NCBI GenBank assembly: GCA_015655465.1
Contig: JAATEY010000106.1
Span: forward strand, 1 to 50,700
DNA length: 50,700 nucleotides
Origin: Gammaproteobacteria bacterium
Lineage (GTDB): Bacteria > Pseudomonadota > Gammaproteobacteria > Steroidobacterales > Steroidobacteraceae
Direction of reading: 5' to 3'
Notes under the pieces: model-generated
Databases searched by the model: none
Seen by the model: only the letters and a program-made list of their open reading frames with translations
Told to the model about the DNA's origin: nothing
Shown here: positions 19,201 to 27,476 of the stretch, piece after piece
Position numbering within the stretch: the stretch's first letter is position 1
Layout of the letters: the number at the start of each line of letters is the position of its first letter
Program-made: the position numbers and the translations under genes

Positions 19201-20266
19201 TGGGCGGCGGATTTGCCGGGTCGACGCTGGTGTTGTTGTCGTAGATGACGCCGTAGGGAGAGAACTGGCTGAAACGCACATTGGCCATCTGGAACCGGGC
19301 CGGATAGTTCTCGAAACCCGGCAGCGCGATCACGGGCTGGTTGAAATTCGCATCGATGATGGTGCTGGTGGAGTTGGTGAGCATGGCCCGGGATTCCCGG
19401 CACCAGTCGCGCGCCGCGGCGCAGTCGTAGATGCCAGCCGAGTCCTGCCACTCCGCCCCGAGCAGCACATGGCCCTTGCCGCTGAACAGCGGCAGGCCGC
19501 CCGATGCCGAGATATGCGGGCTCTTGCCATCGCCGGCTTCGTTGGCGCCGTAGTCCATGTCCAGCTGGAAGCCGGTCAGGCGGTTGTTGAGCACCAGGTT
19601 GACCACGCCGGCCATGGCGCCGGAGCCGTAGGTGGCCGACGCGCCGCCGGTGACCACGTCCATGCGCTCCAGCAGGTTCGACGGAATGATGTTCATGTCG
19701 ACCACGTCGGCCTGGCTGGAGCTGGAAACCATGCGCCGGCCGTCGACCATCGTCAGTGTGCGGGAACCGAATTGCGGGTCCATGCCGCGCAGGTTGGCGA
19801 TGGTGTTGCCGATGAAGAACGAGCCGCGGTCGACATCGTTGTTGCCCTGCGTGCCGTTGCCGAAGCCGACGCCGATGTTGCCGAGCTCGCCTCCGGCACT
19901 GGTCTGGATGTCGCCCACCAGCCCGGGCTGATAGGTCGAGATGTTCTGCGGCACAAGCTGCAGCAGTGCATCGCCCACGTTCACGATGCCCAGCCGCCGC
20001 ATGTCCTCGGCGGTGATGCTTTCAATGGGGTTGGCGGAAGTCGCGCCGGGCACCTGGATGCGGGTGCCGGTGACCTTCACTTCCGCCAGTTCGTCGTCCT
20101 CGTCTGCCTTTTCGCTGGCTTTCGAGGCGGCCGGGGCGGGGGCAGCGGCAGACGCGGCCTGGGCTGCCGTGGCAGGCACCGCCAGCAACTGGAGGGCGGC
20201 AATACCCAGTACGGCAAAAAAAGCCGACGCGCGAACGGAACGATACCAGCAAGCCGTGCGGGTCAT
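16241..20266 (-). CDS. TonB-dependent receptor without STN domain (paralogue of 5437..9474)
   Basis: MTRTACWYRSVRASAFFAVLGIAALQLLA signal; plug VKVTGTRIQVPGATSANPIESITAEDMRRLGIVNVGDALLQLVPQ; ends MGRAYRMGVRLKF; RBS-like GGGGGAAA before ATG at 20266. Confidence 0.92.
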   Translation of the reverse strand: MTRTACWYRSVRASAFFAVLGIAALQLLAVPATAAQAASAAAPAPAASKASEKADEDDELAEVKVTGTRIQVPGATSANPIESITAEDMRRLGIVNVGDALLQLVPQNISTYQPGLVGDIQTSAGGELGNIGVGFGNGTQGNNDVDRGSFFIGNTIANLRGMDPQFGSRTLTMVDGRRMVSSSSQADVVDMNIIPSNLLERMDVVTGGASATYGSGAMAGVVNLVLNNRLTGFQLDMDYGANEAGDGKSPHISASGGLPLFSGKGHVLLGAEWQDSAGIYDCAAARDWCRESRAMLTNSTSTIIDANFNQPVIALPGFENYPARFQMANVRFSQFSPYGVIYDNNTSVDPANPPPTSGYRFTADGRNIEDFPYGFRGASSQSSVMNGDGPVTTSGSSLRSASDRKTLFTNFEYNFTERLTGYLQGNYSKTNGENRNNYTTSLACARFQTPGVLGAAGGTAKAGEVIYFGTGTLAGDQFVLPISPYNQPATPGMVRNPLWANANFRAFISGSGNLAPAPILAGGVTTQRLAPYIGPAAPAVMGSDTATMPFPTFTFSANVVPGSAKYIFTKSNNSQSRYWLLTQITLATDFEDPGTPAVLPTLGRNSYAFLRQLSPEALNAVQSAFNRSPTTGGANSATAALWGQNPCTNFTAIKKVWNPQIQQYTTNEAETWRVLAGIRGRFGRDWKWDGYYQYGSTESLSNTYNGSTNLSFNFAMDAVIDDRALVNGQANPTFGKPVCRITRDGVPQLDTTGVYISNTDDLKALAAGCKPLNIFGGFSSAPTPWTGLNMTSEELAQMQSDALDYAFKDSASDGSTSLQTLSFNINGTLWEGWGAGPLTGAFGAELSGNKVDNKGTRGSFYLRSDLSSWQDSFGGETRSTEGFTELNMPLVSGVPGINLWSINLAGRYTSYYNKGGAGTTGDSATQNTFNWKFQTVFEPFDWIRLRLTRSRDMRAAGYRELFLNQATLPDQASGRNWWRENTEVSNENQTERWGYVRVGNPDLKPESSDTMTLGMVLSPGGWAQGMRFSADYSDIKVRDGIYTPYQFSSAGSIIESCWRQSGNDDDPDHYVQGIAPDMDLATCKEITFHRKTDGSIDPTDIIYVNSSRPSNLLPYRRRDINFSLSYLFPLNKAFEDVPGSMSLTVRAVRALEASGIQQTVSQRVTSSGQLNCNAVANRDGILICNEVLQPIDLVGQIRSSQFVPGVSASPKWTGNVIASYILADLTTSLSARYIGSARYDNTWCDAGDFAAGFCTNYVDSTGRYLGGSVDNNWVKPYVNFSLNGSYNLKVGDMKQFQIFGSINNLFDKDPPFTGGGTLSGASAGYNDTMGRAYRMGVRLKF

Positions 20267-20310
20267 TTGGTTTCCCCCTGGAAGACAATCTGAATTCTTG
20301 TGCAGCAGCC

Positions 20311-20350
20311 GTAGTCCGGGTGATTTCCGGACGCATGGCATCCGGACTAC
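20311..20350 (-). repeat. Inverted repeat / leader hairpin upstream of receptor 2
   Basis: GTAGTCCGG (20311-20319) and CCGGACTAC (20342-20350), perfect 9-bp arms. Confidence 0.6.
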
Positions 20351-20377
20351 AACGTTCCGGGAGGAGGAAACCGGAAA
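20348..20377 (-). promoter_or_regulatory. Putative ECF-type promoter TTTCCGGT-N15-CGTTGTA upstream of receptor 2
   Basis: Both blocks and the 15-nt spacing match 11290-11319. Confidence 0.5.
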
Positions 20378-20459
20378 TGCCGGTCAGATCAGCGGGGGAT
20401 CAAGCCGGGACAGCGCTACTGCGCGCTATGGATATTCAAGGAGGGGCGCCACCGGCAGG

Positions 20460-22451
20460 CTACAGCCGGTAGTCGCCCTGCGTGCGCGCGTACTCCATAA
20501 AGAAATCCAGCGCCACGGGATTCGCCATCGCATCCCGGTTGGCGGCCTTGGCCAATGGATAGCCGGCGAGGATCCGGCGCACCGGCACTTCCATGCGTTT
20601 TCCGGAGATGGTGTAGGGAACTGCGGGCACCTGGTAGATCTTGTCGGGAATATGCCGCGGTGTGTATTCGCTGCGCAGCCTGTCGTTGATGGCCTTGATC
20701 ATCTTTTCATCCAGAGTCAGACCGTCGGCCAGCTTCACGAACAGCGGCATGAAGAATTTGCCGCCGGGCAGGTCCAGATTGACGATCAGCCCGTCCTCGA
20801 CTCCCGGCACCAGCACGATGGTGCGGTAGATCTCGGAGGTGCCGATGCGGATGCCGTGGCGGTTCAGCGTGGCATCCGAGCGGCCCAGCACATAGGCGCC
20901 GCCGCGTTCGTTGATCTTGTAGAAATCGCCCTGCCGCCACATGCCCGGGAAGTCGCTGAAATAGGTTTCGATGTAGCGCCCGTCGTTGGCATCGTTCCAG
21001 AAGCCGACAGGCATCGAAGGCGCAGGCTGCGTCACCACCATCTCGCCCACCTTGTTGATGACGAACTTGCCGTCATCACCCATGACATGCACCGCGATGC
21101 CGAGGCAGCGCGCCTGCATCTCGCCGGCGCGCTGCGGCAGGATCACGGTGCCGCCGACGAAGCCCGAGCAGATGTCGGTGCCGCCGCAACCCGGCGCGAT
21201 CCAGCAGTCCTGCTTCACGTTCAGGTGGAACCATTGCTGGCACTCCGGCGAGACCGGAGATCCTGCCAGCGTGATGGACTTGAGGTTCGACAGGTCGAAC
21301 TTGTTCTTCGGCACGATGCCGTTCTTCTCGAGGATCGACTGATAGGTCGGGCTCGCGCCGAACATGTCGGCCTTCGAGTCCTGCACCATCTTCCACAGCA
21401 GGTCGCCATCGGGCCAGGCCGGGTTGCCGTCGTAGAGCACCGGCGTCACGTCAGACAGCAGGCTGCTGACCAGGAAGTTCCACATCATCCAGCCGGTGGT
21501 GGTGAAGAAGAACATGCGCTCGCCGGCATGCATGTCGAAGTTGAAGGCCAGGTGCTTCAGCTGCTCGATCATGATGCCGCCATGGCTGTGCATGATCGGC
21601 TTCGGCAGGCCGGTGGTGCCCGACGAGAACAGTATCCACAGCGGATGGTTGAACGGCACTTCCTCATATCTGAAATCACTGCGCGCCACCGGCGGATGGT
21701 CGAGCAGCTCGTGCCAGAAGATCGTGCCCGGTGTCATGCGCCGCAGATTCTTCGTGTCGAGATACGGCAGCTGGATCACATGCTTCACGCTCGTGAGGCG
21801 TGCGAGGATCTTCTCGACTTCCGGCAGACGGTCGAAGGGCTTGCCACCGTACTGGTAACCATCCACGTGGATGAACACCGTGGGCTCGAGCTGCGAGAAG
21901 CGGTCGAGCACGCCGGGCGTGCCGAAGTCGGGACCCACCGATGACCAGATGGCACCGAGGCTGGTGGCCGCGAGCATCGCCACCAGTGTCTCGGGTGTGT
22001 TGACCATGTAGGCGCAGACGCGATCGCCACGCTGCACGCCGAGCTTGCGCAGCTGCGTCGCGACGATGCGCACCTTGCTGCCCAGTTCTTCCCACGACAC
22101 CGACTGCAGCGGCTGGCGCTCGTTGAGATGCAGCACGGCAATTGCATCGGGTCGCTCGTGCCGCAGCATATGGCGCGCGTAGTTGATCTCGGCGCCAGGG
22201 AACCACTCGGTGCCAGGCATCGTGCGCTTGCCGAGCACCGCGGCAGGTTGTTTCGTCGCCTCGATGCCGAAGAAATCCCAGCAGGCCTGCCAGAAGGCAT
22301 CGATGTCCGTGGTGGACCACTGCCACATCGATTCGAAATCGACGAACGTCAGCCCGCGCTCCCGCGCCAGCCAGGTTCGGAAGTCAGTGAGCCTGGCACG
22401 CGCAATACGCTCCGGAGATGGCGTCCACAACACCGTTCCAGCCTCAGTCAT
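20460..22451 (-). CDS. Acetoacetyl-CoA synthetase (acetoacetate-CoA ligase)
   Basis: 663 aa ANL-superfamily enzyme; LWILFSSGTTGLPKPIMHSHGG AMP-binding motif; ISGKRMEVPVRRILAG C-terminal lysine motif. Confidence 0.9.
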   Translation of the reverse strand: MTEAGTVLWTPSPERIARARLTDFRTWLARERGLTFVDFESMWQWSTTDIDAFWQACWDFFGIEATKQPAAVLGKRTMPGTEWFPGAEINYARHMLRHERPDAIAVLHLNERQPLQSVSWEELGSKVRIVATQLRKLGVQRGDRVCAYMVNTPETLVAMLAATSLGAIWSSVGPDFGTPGVLDRFSQLEPTVFIHVDGYQYGGKPFDRLPEVEKILARLTSVKHVIQLPYLDTKNLRRMTPGTIFWHELLDHPPVARSDFRYEEVPFNHPLWILFSSGTTGLPKPIMHSHGGIMIEQLKHLAFNFDMHAGERMFFFTTTGWMMWNFLVSSLLSDVTPVLYDGNPAWPDGDLLWKMVQDSKADMFGASPTYQSILEKNGIVPKNKFDLSNLKSITLAGSPVSPECQQWFHLNVKQDCWIAPGCGGTDICSGFVGGTVILPQRAGEMQARCLGIAVHVMGDDGKFVINKVGEMVVTQPAPSMPVGFWNDANDGRYIETYFSDFPGMWRQGDFYKINERGGAYVLGRSDATLNRHGIRIGTSEIYRTIVLVPGVEDGLIVNLDLPGGKFFMPLFVKLADGLTLDEKMIKAINDRLRSEYTPRHIPDKIYQVPAVPYTISGKRMEVPVRRILAGYPLAKAANRDAMANPVALDFFMEYARTQGDYRL

Positions 22452-22548
22452 TCCGTCAGCTCCAACCCAAAAAGTGCGCTATTGAAGCATGATTTGCACA
22501 TCCGTTGCCGCCGACGCAGCATTGCCCGGATAGTTATGGGTAGTAGTT

Positions 22549-22764
22549 ATGAGTCCTTATTCCTTACACATTTCCTCGCACGAAATAAGCGCTGCGCCCG
22601 GGCAAATGGCCGACCGGATTCTCGATGCCGCCAGGCCTGCCTTTTCGCTGGTCGGCCAGTCCAGGGAAGGTCCGGGCGTTGTCATCTGCGCCAGATTGCC
22701 CGACGGGATAATTGTCATGGGCAGAGAATGGGCGCCAGCGTCTGTGTATGAGTACGATGCCTGA
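22549..22764 (+). CDS. Small hypothetical protein
   Basis: 71-aa ORF with proteobacterial-like composition, just upstream of and same strand as the next CDS. Confidence 0.4.
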   Translation: MSPYSLHISSHEISAAPGQMADRILDAARPAFSLVGQSREGPGVVICARLPDGIIVMGREWAPASVYEYDA

Positions 22765-22800
22765 CCACAACACTGAACAATAAGCGCGACCAAAAGGGGA

Positions 22801-23241
22801 ATGCCCATGACGACCGAAGAACTGGCAAGCGTTGAAGCCTGCCGCTCGCTGATACTGGAGTTTGCCGCGCGTATCGACAGCAGCCAGACACAAACGCTCG
22901 GCGAGCTGCTGACCGCAGACGCCACCTTCGCCCGACCCACGGCGCCTGATGTCGTCATCGCGGGCGCCGATGCGATTGTCGCGGCCTTCGCCCTGCGCCC
23001 CAGGACCATGGTCACGCAGCACCTCAACCTGAACATCCGCATCCGGCTCACGGGCAGCGATACCGCGGAAGGGAATTCCGTGGTGATGCTGTTCATCGCC
23101 AACTCCGCCGACGAAATGGTGCCAGGCAAGGGCCGCAAGGCCGGTGCGCCACTGCTCGGCACCTGGACCGACAAGTTCGTCCGCACTGCCGACGGCTGGC
23201 GTTTCAAGGACCGGCGCGGCGCGGTCACGATGCATACCTGA
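22801..23241 (+). CDS. SnoaL/NTF2-like domain protein
   Basis: LTADATFARPTAP...TMVTQHLNLNIRIRL...GTWTDKFVRTADGWRFKDRRGAV pattern. Confidence 0.75.
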   Translation: MPMTTEELASVEACRSLILEFAARIDSSQTQTLGELLTADATFARPTAPDVVIAGADAIVAAFALRPRTMVTQHLNLNIRIRLTGSDTAEGNSVVMLFIANSADEMVPGKGRKAGAPLLGTWTDKFVRTADGWRFKDRRGAVTMHT

Positions 23242-23260
23242 GCCAGCCTTACAAGCACCC

Positions 23261-23986
23261 ATGCAGTTCCTGCGTTCGCTCATCTTCACCAGCTTCTTCC
23301 TGCTGTTCACGTTCTGCTACGCGATCTTCTTCGTGATCGCGAGCCTGTTCCTGCCCTGGCGCGCCCGCTTCGTGCTGGCCAGGCTGTGGGCGAACGTGCT
23401 GCTGGGCGCACTGCGCATCCTCTGCGGCCTCGGATTTCGCGTGGAAGGGCGCGAACATCTGCCCGCCACCGGCGCCTGCATCGCACTGGTGAAGCATTCA
23501 TCTGCCTGGGAGACCTTCGCGCAGGCCGCCATCCTGCCGCCGCAGGTGTGGGTGCTGAAGCGCGAGCTGACGTGGATTCCGGTCATCGGATGGGGCGTGC
23601 GTTTCCTGCACTGCATTGCCATCAATCGCAGTGCCGGCGGTGCCGCCGTGCGGCGGCTGATCGAGCAGGGCCGCCAGCGTCTGGCCGACGGGCAATGGAT
23701 CGTCGTGTTTCCGGAGGGTACGCGCATGCCGCCCGGCGAGACCCGTCGCTATGGAGTCGGTGGCGCCGCTGTCGCCGCCGACACCGGCGTGCCCGTGGTG
23801 CCGGTGGCGCACAACGCCGGGTATTTCTGGCCGCGACGCGGCCTGCTGAAGAAGCCCGGCTGCATACGCGTGGTGATCGGCCCCCCGATCGCCACCAGGG
23901 GCCGCGATCCACGCGACATCAACGAAGAGGCACAGCGCTTCATCGAAGCGCATTCCGGACTGTCAGAGCAGCGCAGCGACCGCTGA
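23261..23986 (+). CDS. 1-acyl-sn-glycerol-3-phosphate acyltransferase-like (PlsC family)
   Basis: KHSSAWETF (HX4D-like, terminal E instead of D) and VVFPEGTRMPPGE motifs; start ATG 23261. Confidence 0.85.
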   Translation: MQFLRSLIFTSFFLLFTFCYAIFFVIASLFLPWRARFVLARLWANVLLGALRILCGLGFRVEGREHLPATGACIALVKHSSAWETFAQAAILPPQVWVLKRELTWIPVIGWGVRFLHCIAINRSAGGAAVRRLIEQGRQRLADGQWIVVFPEGTRMPPGETRRYGVGGAAVAADTGVPVVPVAHNAGYFWPRRGLLKKPGCIRVVIGPPIATRGRDPRDINEEAQRFIEAHSGLSEQRSDR

Positions 23987-24439
23987 ATCCAGGCTCTCCG
24001 GACTGTCTTTCGGCGCGTAACGCGCCACTACCTCGCCCTGGCGGTCGACAAGGAACTTGGTGAAGTTCCATTTGATGGCTTCGGTGCCCAGGATCCCGGG
24101 TCTGGCATTCTTCAGATGCTGGTACAGCGGATGTGCATCCGCACCGTTCACATCGACCTTGGCGAACATGGGGAAGGTCACGTCATAGGTGCTGTTGCAG
24201 AAGGCGCCGATCTCGGCCTCGCTGCCGGGCTCCTGCGCCCCGAACTGGTTGCAGGGGAAACCGAGCACCACGAAGCCCTGGTCCCGGTACTTGCGATACA
24301 GCGCTTCCAGTCCGGTGTACTGCGGCGTGAAACCGCAGCGACTGGCCACGTTGACGATCAGCAGCACCTTGCCGCGAAACTCTGCCAGTGTGCCGTCGGT
24401 GCCGTCGAGACGCCTGGCGCTGATTTCATGGAATGACAT
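23963..24439 (-). CDS. Glutathione peroxidase (Cys type)
   Basis: VNVASRCGFTPQYTGLEALYRKY, GFPCNQFGAQEP, KWNFTKFLVDRQG. Confidence 0.92.
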   Translation of the reverse strand: MSFHEISARRLDGTDGTLAEFRGKVLLIVNVASRCGFTPQYTGLEALYRKYRDQGFVVLGFPCNQFGAQEPGSEAEIGAFCNSTYDVTFPMFAKVDVNGADAHPLYQHLKNARPGILGTEAIKWNFTKFLVDRQGEVVARYAPKDSPESLDSAVAALL

Positions 24440-24455
24440 GCGGGGCTTCCGTTTT

Positions 24456-25013
24456 TCAGGACTTGCGCAGCGGCTGCAGCGCGCCTGCCCAGGCCTCGAC
24501 CTGATCCAGCATCTGCGCCAGCGTCTTCTCCTGGTGCGGCTGCGGCTGGAACGTCGAGAATTTCTCGAAGTCATGGGACAGCATCAGGCTCAGGGCCGTG
24601 CGCACATCCGCCAGTTCAAGGTTGCTGCAGATGGCGCGCAGCATTTCCACGGACCGTGCCGCACCGACCCCGCCATAGCCGACGAAGCCCGCGGACTTGT
24701 TGCACCATTACTTGTACAGGTAGTCGAGTGCATTCTTCAGCGCCGCAGGAGGACCATGGTTGTACTCCGGCGTCACAAGCACGTAGCCATCGAAGCTCGC
24801 GACCTTTGCCGCCCAGCGCCTGGTGTGATCCTTGGTGGGTGGACCCATCGCAGGCGGCACGGGCTCATCCAGCAGTGGCAGCCCGTAGTCAACCAGATCC
24901 ACCAGTTCGTATTCGGCGCTGTTGCGCTGGCTCGCCAGGGCGTACACCCACTGCGCCACGGCGAGTCCCTTGCGCCCGGGACGGGTACTTCCGACGATGA
25001 TGCCGATGCGCAT
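24456..25013 (-). pseudogene. NADPH-dependent FMN reductase interrupted by an in-frame TAA
   Basis: 25013..24708 encodes MRIGIIVGSTRPGRKG...VTPEYNHGPPAALKNALDYLYK-stop; the same frame continues WCNKSAGFVGYGGVGAARSVEMLRAICSNLEL... to 24456. Confidence 0.8.
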
Positions 25014-25128
25014 GGCCTCTCTCCTCCACGAATTCCGGCCACTAGGCTAGCATGGGATGGCAGGGATGGCGCTCACACCTGGATCAACTGGTGGCGCTGC
25101 CGCAAACCCGGGGGAGACGGGATATTCA

Positions 25129-25480
25129 TGAGTGCTACGGTCTTTGTCTGGCTGCCCCACAGTGGGGATGTGGGACACGCTTCCCTGTCGCTTACGGACG
25201 GCACATACGTCAGCTGGTGGCCGACGGACGCCAAAAAGACAAACGCCGGAATACTGCTTACCTCGGCCGCTTCCAGTTCCTTGCCTCGGTATATCCGGAG
25301 ACTCTCCCCCTTGTTGGCGCGAATCCGGTCATGACACCTGCGACGCTGATCAAGATCTCGGAGGCCATGACTGGAACGTTCGGGAACAAGCTGGGGGCGA
25401 TCCTGGATCCCATCGCAAAGCCTCCCGGTGGCGATGCCGCAGGCACGTTCGTCAAGACGCTGATATCCAATTTTTATTGA
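25129..25480 (+). pseudogene. Small ORF with GHASL..YVSWWP motif, probably frameshifted
   Basis: 25129-25334 encodes MSATVFVWLPHSGDVGHASLSLTDGTYVSWWPTDAKK...; a second frame (MTPATLIKISEAMTGTFGNKL...) begins in an ATGA overlap at 25331 and runs to 25480. Confidence 0.45.
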
Positions 25481-25524
25481 GGAAACGCAGCGTGGGGATT
25501 CATCCGCTGCGGTTGTTTACGTCC

Positions 25525-25989
25525 TTAAGACAGCTCGGAGCTCACCTGGCCAAGGGCGGGGCGAAACAGCAACCGCCGCGGTTCGCCATCGTGGATCGTG
25601 CCTGCGACCAGGCGGATCTGGGCGTCGTCCAGGAATGCCTCGACGAAGCTCTGGATGGCGAGCAGTCGTTCACGTCCGCCCGCCTGTTCATCCGCGTGTG
25701 CAACGAACCTGGCCTGCCAGTGTCGTGCACGCGGCTCACTGCGCTTGAGCTCCGTCAGGCAGCGGTCCAGCAGCAGCAGGTCCGATGACAGCGTGTTGTC
25801 GGTAAGCTCGGGATCATTCGCGCGCCCCGGACGCCCCGCCTGCATGTGCAGCAGACCGCCGGCTTCCTGCACCTCGTCGCTCAGGCAAAGCGCCAGGCTG
25901 CCCTTGAGACTGGCGACAAAAACCACGTCCTGCTGCGTGATCGCGAACTGATCCACAGGCACGATGACTTTCTGCTGTGCGCGAGGCAT
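25525..25989 (-). CDS. CheD-like chemoreceptor deamidase homologue (catalytic Cys apparently absent)
   Basis: Layout fits CheD: VVFVASLKGSLALCLSDEVQEAGGLLHM ... RFVAHADEQAGGRERLLAIQSFVEAFL ... VAGTIHDGEPRRLLFRPALGQV. Confidence 0.65.
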   Translation of the reverse strand: MPRAQQKVIVPVDQFAITQQDVVFVASLKGSLALCLSDEVQEAGGLLHMQAGRPGRANDPELTDNTLSSDLLLLDRCLTELKRSEPRARHWQARFVAHADEQAGGRERLLAIQSFVEAFLDDAQIRLVAGTIHDGEPRRLLFRPALGQVSSELS

Positions 25990-26186
25990 CGGAGGCAGTG
26001 TGTCAGCACCGGCACCACCATGGTGGAACGGAAGTCACAGTCCACCAGTTGTTGGCACTCACCTGCCATTGCTGCCAGCGCGGCACAGCGGTTGCATTGC
26101 TTCAGACTGTGATCCGTTCGCTGCGGAACAACAGCGCAGCAGGCGTATCTGTGTATTTGACAGTGTGTGAATCGACGAGGTGAAGC

Positions 26187-26807
26187 ATGCATTCGACCGC
26201 AGAAGCCACGCTGACGCCGGTCAGCAATCTCACGGAGTTCTTTCGCGATGCGCTGGGCGAAGCCCTGTCGCACCAACATGTATCACTGGATGAGCACACT
26301 GCACACTATGTGGTCAGCCTGCTTACCCTCTATTCCCGCACCGAGGTCTCGCATGGCAATACCCGGCCCGGGCAGCGCTGGGTCAGTCTGGCCGAATTGC
26401 TGGCGCATGCGGCCGATGCCCGCTCTCCCGCCGAGCGCGATGCCACCCTGCAGCGGCTGGGCGATGTATCGCTGTTTGTCGCCGGCTTCTTCGCGCATGG
26501 CTTCGAACGGCGGCTGGTGGATGTGGACTATCACGTGGCCATGGGCGGGCGCGCCTACAGCACGCTGGCTTCGGCCAATGTCAGTGGCCCGCGGCGCGCG
26601 CTGAACGGCGTGTTCGGCGAGCTGGCCCGCAAGTTCCAGTCGGTGGTCGACGCCATCGGCGAGATCAGCGACTCGGCGCGGGTGTGGTCATCGAAGGATG
26701 TCCTGCGCCTGTACGAGCTGTGGCTGAAGACCGGCAGCCCTCGCGCCCAGGGCCTGTTGCAGCAGCTTGGCGTGGCGCCTGTTCCCGTTTCATTGCGCAC
26801 CAGCTGA
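26187..26807 (+). CDS. Conserved-looking hypothetical protein
   Basis: 206-aa ORF, alpha-rich; 6-nt gap to the next ORF. Confidence 0.65.
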   Translation: MHSTAEATLTPVSNLTEFFRDALGEALSHQHVSLDEHTAHYVVSLLTLYSRTEVSHGNTRPGQRWVSLAELLAHAADARSPAERDATLQRLGDVSLFVAGFFAHGFERRLVDVDYHVAMGGRAYSTLASANVSGPRRALNGVFGELARKFQSVVDAIGEISDSARVWSSKDVLRLYELWLKTGSPRAQGLLQQLGVAPVPVSLRTS

Positions 26808-26813
26808 CCGCCG

Positions 26814-27476
26814 ATGCTGCGCCGCCTGCAGCTGCTGCTGGAAACCATCTATGACGCGCGCAGCGGTCATGATGTGCAGCAGTTCCTGCTGACGCGGCGC
26901 CAGCTGCCGCAGGAGCGACGCCGCCTGGCAATAGACGAAGAGCTGGTGCTGGTCGACGACGGGCGCGACGCCTTTCTCGGGGTGTTCATCGATGCCGCCG
27001 TGCTGCGCCGGCTGGCCAGACGCGATCCGCTGCGTGAATTGAATTCGGCCAATATCGCCGACTTCTGGACGGCGCTGGAAGGCGTGAGCCATTTCTCCTA
27101 CCTGATGTGGAATGCCGGGCACGACCGCGGCGTTTCGCAGCTGGAGCTGGAGCTGCAGGCCGAGGTCGACAAGTACATTGCGAGCTGGTGGCTGCTGCGC
27201 GCGCAGAACCCGGGATATTTCCCGCGCGAGCTGCGCCGGCTGCTGTTCGAGCGCACTACCCTTGCAGCAGGTCTCACCGCCCCGCGGCGCCACATGTACG
27301 CGGCAGCGAGCCGTTACGCCGCGCGGTTCTGCGCCAACCTGGAAGCGGTGCTCAGCTCCGACCGGCCTGCCCTGCGACACACGGCCGTTGCGGCATTGCG
27401 CCGCTTCTATCGCCTCGGGAATCTGCACAAGCTGCGGCACATCGACCTGCTCTGGGGCGGCGCAGCCCGCTGCTAG
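26814..27476 (+). CDS. Hypothetical protein, second gene of a two-gene unit
   Basis: 220-aa ORF directly downstream of the previous CDS, same strand. Confidence 0.65.
   Translation: MLRRLQLLLETIYDARSGHDVQQFLLTRRQLPQERRRLAIDEELVLVDDGRDAFLGVFIDAAVLRRLARRDPLRELNSANIADFWTALEGVSHFSYLMWNAGHDRGVSQLELELQAEVDKYIASWWLLRAQNPGYFPRELRRLLFERTTLAAGLTAPRRHMYAAASRYAARFCANLEAVLSSDRPALRHTAVAALRRFYRLGNLHKLRHIDLLWGGAARC

Noticed and set aside
23963-24439. Possible selenoprotein glutathione peroxidase
   Set aside because: Catalytic codon encodes Cys (VASRCGF), no in-frame TGA.
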